Source: CAZMXP01 sp964570285 (GTDB lineage: Bacteria; Planctomycetota; PLA2). From it: a DNA stretch of 10,900 nt. Under the pieces are notes generated by a model that saw only the letters and a program-made list of their open reading frames with translations, did no database searches and was not told the origin of the DNA. Positions 6,019-10,900 of the stretch are shown here, one piece after another (position 1 is the first letter of the stretch; each line of letters starts with the position of its first letter). The stretch covers positions 1 to 10,900 of the forward strand of contig CAZMXP010000090.1 of assembly GCA_964570285.1 (NCBI GenBank), in the 5' to 3' direction. The translations under genes were made by a program, and so were the position numbers.

Positions 6019-9000
6019 TACCCCCCAATCCCCCAAAGCTGCCACGCAGCCCAGAACTGGGGGTGGCGCCACTTCTGCTGCGAACGCACATGCTGCTGCG
6101 CCGCGCGCAGCGCCTCGGCGGGACCCGCGCCCGCGCTGCCATCCTTCGGACGCCACAGCGCATAGAACTTCGCCATCAGTGTAGAGGTCGCCTCGTCGTC
6201 GACCTTCCACAGCGACGCGACGACGCTCTTCGCACCGGCGAGCAGGAATGCGCTCGGGAAGCCGATGGCGCCCTCGGTGCCGTAGACGCGCCCGCGCCCC
6301 GACTCGCAGGCGCTCAGCACGACGAGGTCGGCCGGCACGCGCCTGCCGTAGATCTCGACCACGGTCAGCAGCCCGTCGCTCCCCTCGTGCGGCGCGAGCG
6401 CGAGCGCCGAGTGCATCGGCTGCCGCGCGTCGGCGAGACCGTGGCATGCGAGATGGATCGCGCGCCAGCGGGGCTCCTTCGCGATCGCGTCCAAGAGCCC
6501 CTCCTCGGTCGCGCGGTCGCCGAGCAGCACGAGGTCGCCCACCGCCTCCGCCTCGGCGCGCGTCGCCGGCAGCCGCGCGAGCTTCGAAGCGCCGTCGCCG
6601 TAGGCGGGGTCGCCGAGGGCGAGCACGCGCTGCGCGCCCCCGTCGCCCGCACGCGCGAGCAGCGTGTAGATCGTCGCCGACCCCACCAGCGAGACCGTCT
6701 GCCCATTGACGAAGGCCTGGAAGGGGAGGGCGGACATCTCGCCGTCAGGCGTCACGACCACGTGGCGCAGTTCGGAGGGGAGCGCGAGGGGAACCCAGAG
6801 CAGCCTCCTCGCCGCCTCGAGATTGTCATCGCCGAGTTCGCTCGCGTCCGCCTCGACGAGAGCGCGCACCTGCTCCTCGACCGGGCCGAGGTCGACGAGC
6901 CGGAGGGCGTCCGGCAGCACGACGAAGGCCATGCACCTCTCGTCGAGCACCGCGTAGCCGACGTAGGCGGCGCGCGGGCCGAGGCGCTGGCGGAGCGCGC
7001 CCACCGCCACCGGATCGGGGAAGAGGACGCTGCTCGCCGCCGTCGCCTGGAGCTGGAGGCGGCCGACGAAGTCGAGATAGGCCGCCTGCGCCGCATCGAG
7101 GTCGGCGCGCGCCGCCCGCACCGCGTCGCGCTTCCTCGTGCCGAGCGCCTCCTCGACCCGCGCGCGGGCGATGAGCACCGCGGTGCGCCGCTCGGCCTCC
7201 TCGGCGGCCAGCGCCGGCGGCACCGACCCTGTGTGGCGCGCGTCGCGGCCGCCCAGCGCCTCGAGCATCTGGCCCGCGCGGGCGCGCTCGCAGATCGCGA
7301 AGGCCGCCTCGATCTCCCCGGCCCCCGTGGCCCCCTCGATTCCAAGCTGGAGCAGGCTGCGCCAGAGGCTGTCGCCCCTCACCGCCGCGGTGACCGGCAC
7401 GCCGCGGACGCTCCTGCCGAGGGCGAGCGCCGCCTCCGCCGCGCAGCCGAGCGCCTCCGACGGCTTGCCCGTCGCGAGCAGCACCTTGCCGAGGTGGTAG
7501 GCGGCCATCGCCTGGTCGATGCCGCTGACGCCCTCCGCGGCGAGGGCGCGGGCCGTCTGCGCGTGGGCGAGGGCGCCCTCGGTGTCGCCGGTTTCGAGCA
7601 ATTCGCTCGCGATGTAGCTCTCGAGGGAGGCGGCGAGGTGCGGCATGCCGAGCTCTTCGATGCGGGCGCGCGCGGCGGTCCAGATCGCGATCGCGGCGGC
7701 GGGCCTGTCGCGCGCCGCCTCGATGAGCCCGAGGTTCGTGCGCGCGTTGAACTCCCAGAGTTTCGCGCCGGAGGTGACGGCGAGGGCGAGCCCCCGCTCG
7801 AAGAGGCTCGCCGCCTCGTCGGTCTCGCCGAGGGCCCAGTGCGCGCCGCCGAGGTTGATCAGCGCGGATGCTTGGCCCGCGACATCCGCGCTGTCGCGCG
7901 CGGCCGCCTCCGCACACGCCTTCAGCGTGGCGAGCCCCCGCTCGAGGTCGCCGAGGCCGAGGTAGCAGGAGCCGATGTTGTTGAGCGACTCGTTGGCGAG
8001 CGCCTCGTTGTTCTCCTGCATCGCGAGGCGGCGCGCCTCGAGCGAGTGCTGGAGCGCCTCGCCGTATTCGCCGCGGCAGAGGTGGACGTAGCCGACGTTC
8101 GCGACGGTCTGTGCGAACTTCTTCGGCTCTTTCTCGCGCGTCTCGTCGCGCACCGCGCGCAGCAGCCCGAGCGCGCGGTCGAGGTCGCCGACGCGGGCGT
8201 AGGTGTTGCCGAGAATCGTGCGCGCGAAGAGGGAGGCGTGGTCGTCCGCGAGCGCCGTCGCGAGTTCCGCCGCGCGGCGGGCGTGTTCGAGGGCCGGCGC
8301 ATAGGAGGCCGCCTCCGCCATCTCGCGGGCGAGGCCGAGCGACGAGAACATCTCGCTGCGCCGGTCGCCCGTCTCGACGCTGATCCGGAGCGCCTCGGCG
8401 AAGAAGCGGCTTGCGTCTTCGGGCTCTCGCTGCGCGTGGGCGAGGTCGCCCAACTTGCGCAGGTTGGCCGCGACCTGTTGCTTTGCGCCGAGCCGCTCGC
8501 GGATCGCGACCGCGGCCTCGACGAGGGCGCGCGCCTCGTCGAGGGCGCCGCCCTCTGACAGGAGGTCGGCGAGCGACTCGAGGGCGTTGGCCTCGAAGGG
8601 GAGGTTGCCCGACTCGCGCTGCATCGCGAGCCCCTCGCGCAGCGCCGCCTCGGCGGGGGCTCTTTCGCCCAACCGCGCCAGCATCGAGCCCAGATTGACG
8701 AGGCCGTTCGCGGCGAACTGCCGCTGGCCCGCCTCGCGCGCAAGCGCGATCCCGCGTTCGTAGAGCGCGCGAGCGTCGGCGGTGGCGCCGCCCCGTTCGA
8801 GCGCGATGCCGAGATTGATCTGCGCGCCGGCGAGCATCGCCTTGTCGCCACTGCGCTCCCGCACGGCGACCACCCGCTCCGCCATCTCCCGCCAGCGCCC
8901 CGTGTCGCCGCGCGCCTGCGCCATGCCCGCCGCGTTCCCGAACATCGCGTCGGCGTAGGCGAGCCATCCGAGCGCGAGCGCCGCCTCCGCGGTCTCGGCG

Positions 9001-9494
9001 GCGGTGCCCTCCGCCGCTTCGGCCCGGCCGAGGTAGCGCAGCGCATGGAAGCGGCCGTTCAGCACCCAGATGCCCGCGAGGCCGCGGCCGGCTACGCCGT
9101 CCAGCGCGGCGAGCACGCCTTCGAAGTCGCGGCGCTGGAAGGCCACGTTCGCGGCGGCGACGGCGTCCCGCGCCCGCTCGTCGGGCGCAAGCGCCCCCTC
9201 GCGCTCGATGTACGCGACGAGCGCGGCGCGGTCCTCGTCCTTCGACGCCTCCGCGAGCGCCTTCGCCACGTCGGCCCGGCCCAGTTGCAGGATGTGGTCG
9301 GCGACCGTCCACGCCCCCGGCCGCGGGAGCGCCGCCAACTCCGCGAACTTCGCGGTGTCGCCGCGGTCGAGCGCCTCGACCGCCTCGGCGGCGATCTGGT
9401 GCGGAGGGCGCACCGGCCGCTCCTGCGCGCGGACCGGGGCCGCGGACGCGGCGAGCAGCAGCAGCGGGAGGGCAGCGGGTCGCATCGCGGCCAT
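6018..9494 (-). CDS. TPR-repeat CHAT-domain (caspase-like) protein with signal peptide
   Basis: This is a 1158-residue protein. The N-terminus is a signal peptide (MRPAALPLLLLAASAAPVRA, residues 4-23, AxA-like cleavage site VRA before QERP). Export is therefore expected. Next come many tetratricopeptide-type helical repeats (about 40-690), with recurring motifs such as NLGIALERGG, NLGSMLARLGE and NIGSCYLGLGDLERGLATL. A charged, probably coiled-coil stretch rich in Arg/Ala/Glu follows (about 770-830). The C-terminal CHAT domain (about 840-1158) is complete: VVVTPDGEMSALPFQAF (912-928), the catalytic His in HLACHG (His1018), the catalytic Cys in VLSACESGRG (Cys1063), and a final HPQFWAAWQLWG. 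CHAT domains are caspase/separase-fold cysteine proteases, and the TPRs usually bind the regulator or substrate. I chose ATG 9494; GTG 9518 and ATG 9485 are alternatives that keep the signal peptide. There is no adjacent partner (gasdermin, CRISPR effector or NTPase) in the window. Third codon positions are nearly all G/C. Confidence 0.93.
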   Translation of the reverse strand: MAAMRPAALPLLLLAASAAPVRAQERPVRPPHQIAAEAVEALDRGDTAKFAELAALPRPGAWTVADHILQLGRADVAKALAEASKDEDRAALVAYIEREGALAPDERARDAVAAANVAFQRRDFEGVLAALDGVAGRGLAGIWVLNGRFHALRYLGRAEAAEGTAAETAEAALALGWLAYADAMFGNAAGMAQARGDTGRWREMAERVVAVRERSGDKAMLAGAQINLGIALERGGATADARALYERGIALAREAGQRQFAANGLVNLGSMLARLGERAPAEAALREGLAMQRESGNLPFEANALESLADLLSEGGALDEARALVEAAVAIRERLGAKQQVAANLRKLGDLAHAQREPEDASRFFAEALRISVETGDRRSEMFSSLGLAREMAEAASYAPALEHARRAAELATALADDHASLFARTILGNTYARVGDLDRALGLLRAVRDETREKEPKKFAQTVANVGYVHLCRGEYGEALQHSLEARRLAMQENNEALANESLNNIGSCYLGLGDLERGLATLKACAEAAARDSADVAGQASALINLGGAHWALGETDEAASLFERGLALAVTSGAKLWEFNARTNLGLIEAARDRPAAAIAIWTAARARIEELGMPHLAASLESYIASELLETGDTEGALAHAQTARALAAEGVSGIDQAMAAYHLGKVLLATGKPSEALGCAAEAALALGRSVRGVPVTAAVRGDSLWRSLLQLGIEGATGAGEIEAAFAICERARAGQMLEALGGRDARHTGSVPPALAAEEAERRTAVLIARARVEEALGTRKRDAVRAARADLDAAQAAYLDFVGRLQLQATAASSVLFPDPVAVGALRQRLGPRAAYVGYAVLDERCMAFVVLPDALRLVDLGPVEEQVRALVEADASELGDDNLEAARRLLWVPLALPSELRHVVVTPDGEMSALPFQAFVNGQTVSLVGSATIYTLLARAGDGGAQRVLALGDPAYGDGASKLARLPATRAEAEAVGDLVLLGDRATEEGLLDAIAKEPRWRAIHLACHGLADARQPMHSALALAPHEGSDGLLTVVEIYGRRVPADLVVLSACESGRGRVYGTEGAIGFPSAFLLAGAKSVVASLWKVDDEATSTLMAKFYALWRPKDGSAGAGPAEALRAAQQHVRSQQKWRHPQFWAAWQLWGIGG

Positions 9495-9645
9495 GATACG
9501 GGAGGTCCCACCCCGCACCGTGGAGGCGCGCGGCGCGAGTCACAGGTCCATCGCCAACGTGCGCGTCACGGCCCTAATGCCGCAGCGCGGCTCGATTCCG
9601 CAACCAAACGTGCGCAGGCCGCCGTACCGGTCATCCTGAACAATG

Positions 9646-9747
9646 ACCACGAAGTCAGGAAGGCACGGAGCATGGGAGGCGACGACTCTGCGCGCAGAGC
9701 GCGTACCGCGTTGCGGGGGCCCCTTCGTGCCTTCGTGCCTCCGTGGT
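9646..9747. repeat. Large imperfect palindromic element ('accacgaaggcacgaagg' type)
   Basis: The arm at 9646-9671 (accacgaagtcaggaaggca...) and the reverse complement of 9722-9747 (accacggaggcacgaaggca...) agree at 21 of 26 positions by eye, with a 50-nt loop. The right arm consists of 8-nt units (ccttcgtg, ccttcgtg, cctccgtg). The loop contains a perfect 14-nt palindrome, CTCTGCGCGCAGAG (9686-9699). I know such 'accacggaggcacgaagg' strings as dispersed intergenic repeats in several environmental phyla, where they give spurious HGGTKARR-like peptides. No gene is supported here. Confidence 0.65.
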
Positions 9748-9855
9748 TCTCGTTCTCCCCGCTCAAGTTCAGTGACACGTCGCAATCCGCGCAAGCGGCG
9801 AGGACTCTGCGGACATGGAGTACGAGCGATCAGGGCAGAGGATTTCGGATTTGAT

Positions 9856-9961
9856 AAGGAACCCAGGAAGGGAGGAACCCATGAGAGCAAAGGGGGAGCA
9901 TCCCCGTACTCGGATGGATCGAATCCGCCCCCTCCTCGGTTCCTAAGTTCCTGGGTTCCTT
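9856..9961. repeat. Second palindromic element ('aaggaacccaggaa' type)
   Basis: AAGGAACCCAGGAA at 9856-9869 is exactly repeated in inverse orientation at 9948-9961. The left arm carries a second direct copy of aggaaccca (9857-9865 and 9873-9881). The right arm is built of 8-nt units (cggttcct, aagttcct, gggttcct, 9937-9960). A small hairpin CGGAT/ATCCG (9911-9915/9923-9927) lies in the middle. It looks like a second family of short palindromic repeats, placed 108 nt after the first. It might also fold at the end of katG transcripts. Confidence 0.6.
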
Positions 9962-10019
9962 CTTCCAACCGCAAGACGAAGGCTGTGGTCCGCCGCACCG
10001 CGCCGTTCCCGGTGGCCTT

Positions 10020-10046
10020 GGGCGCGCGATCGCTCCCCCCGCGCCC
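10020..10046 (-). terminator. GC hairpin with G-run directly after katG
   Basis: On the minus strand GGGCGCG (10040-10046) pairs perfectly with CGCGCCC (10020-10026) across a 13-nt loop starting with G5. A G6 run (10044-10049) begins immediately after the TGA, and a second G6 run spans 10035-10040. The stem is strong, but no T tract follows. It is the best terminator candidate for katG. Confidence 0.45.
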
Positions 10047-10049
10047 CCC

Positions 10050-10900
<851 letters not shown>

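Larger units (their letters stand above)
9495..10049. other. Gene-free intergenic stretch upstream of the CHAT gene and downstream of katG
   Basis: About 555 nt lie between the CHAT start and the katG stop. Besides the two palindromic elements (9646-9747, 9856-9961) and the katG-end hairpin, I see no supported gene. The CHAT promoter should lie in 9495-9645, but no convincing -35/-10 pair stands out on the minus strand. Short frames such as ATG 9815 to TAA 9946 (43 codons) run across the repeat element and have no ribosome site. Confidence 0.6.

Noticed and set aside
6063..8558. Very long open frame (831 codons) on the + strand opposite the CHAT gene
   Set aside because: It is a mirror of the codon bias of the CHAT gene (third positions G/C). 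Its product is Arg/Ala/Glu-rich low-complexity sequence with no motif, and it has no ribosome site.
6826..9543. 905-codon minus-strand frame overlapping the CHAT gene
   Set aside because: The product is almost entirely Arg, Gly, Ala and Pro, typical of an out-of-frame reading of a GC-rich gene. The CHAT frame has clear domains.
9722..9745. Three 8-nt units considered as a CRISPR or tandem-repeat array
   Set aside because: There are only three imperfect units with no spacers, and they form one arm of an inverted repeat. No cas genes are present.
9566..9778. Minus-strand frame with the peptide NHGGTKARRG
   Set aside because: This peptide is the usual translation of the 'accacggaggcacgaagg' intergenic repeat, not a protein family.
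9815..9946. 43-codon frame starting MEYERSGQRISD in the gap before katG
   Set aside because: It crosses the palindromic repeat element, has no ribosome site, and its second half is translated repeat sequence.

Overview
The window is GC-rich bacterial DNA. It carries a signal-peptide CHAT/TPR protein, a catalase-peroxidase, an SLC1-type amino-acid symporter, a VapBC-like toxin-antitoxin remnant and a GmrSD-like (DUF262/DUF1524) protein. Intergenic DNA holds dispersed repeats of the 'accacggaggcacgaagg' kind. This mixture looks like a free-living bacterium of the Planctomycetota / Acidobacteriota / Gemmatimonadota / Myxococcota sort. No rRNA or tRNA is visible, so the phylum is a guess.

Layout. 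(1) 1-1694 (+) is a DUF262 + HNH protein whose N-terminus appears broken by a frame change near base 40-52. (2) 1695-2196 has no intact gene. It holds a strong 12-bp-stem hairpin (1788-1835) and a frame-broken small reading frame that may be an insertion-sequence remnant. (3) 2197-2721 (-) is a small exported protein of unknown function with a good ribosome binding site. (4) 2947-4167 (+) is a protein joining an HExxH metallopeptidase-like core to a RelE/ParE-like C-terminal domain. (5) 4208-5506 (+) is a glutamate/aspartate-type DAACS (SLC1) symporter. (6) 5563-5829 (+) is a ribbon-helix-helix antitoxin, fused by a deletion to the C-terminal third of a PIN toxin (5805-5945). (7) 6018-9494 (-) is a 1158-residue TPR-CHAT protein with a signal peptide and intact His/Cys dyad. 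(8) 9495-10049 is a gene-free stretch holding two adjacent large palindromic elements. (9) 10050-10900 (-) is the C-terminal part of katG, cut by the window edge.

How the parts relate. There is no single pathway or obvious long operon; genes alternate in direction. The left half (1-6000) reads as an accessory stretch, with a defence-type nuclease, a possible mobile-element scar, a toxin-like fusion and a decayed TA pair. The symporter, CHAT gene and katG have almost exclusively G/C third codon positions and look resident. The metallopeptidase gene uses clearly less biased codons (agg, gga, aca, gca).

The least expected pattern is at gene ends. Five genes (DUF262, exported protein, symporter, CHAT, katG) have a run of at least six G on the coding strand within 15 nt after the stop codon, each associated with a short GC-only stem. 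The metallopeptidase and the antitoxin/PIN remnant lack it. This could be a lineage-specific gene-end or terminator signal.
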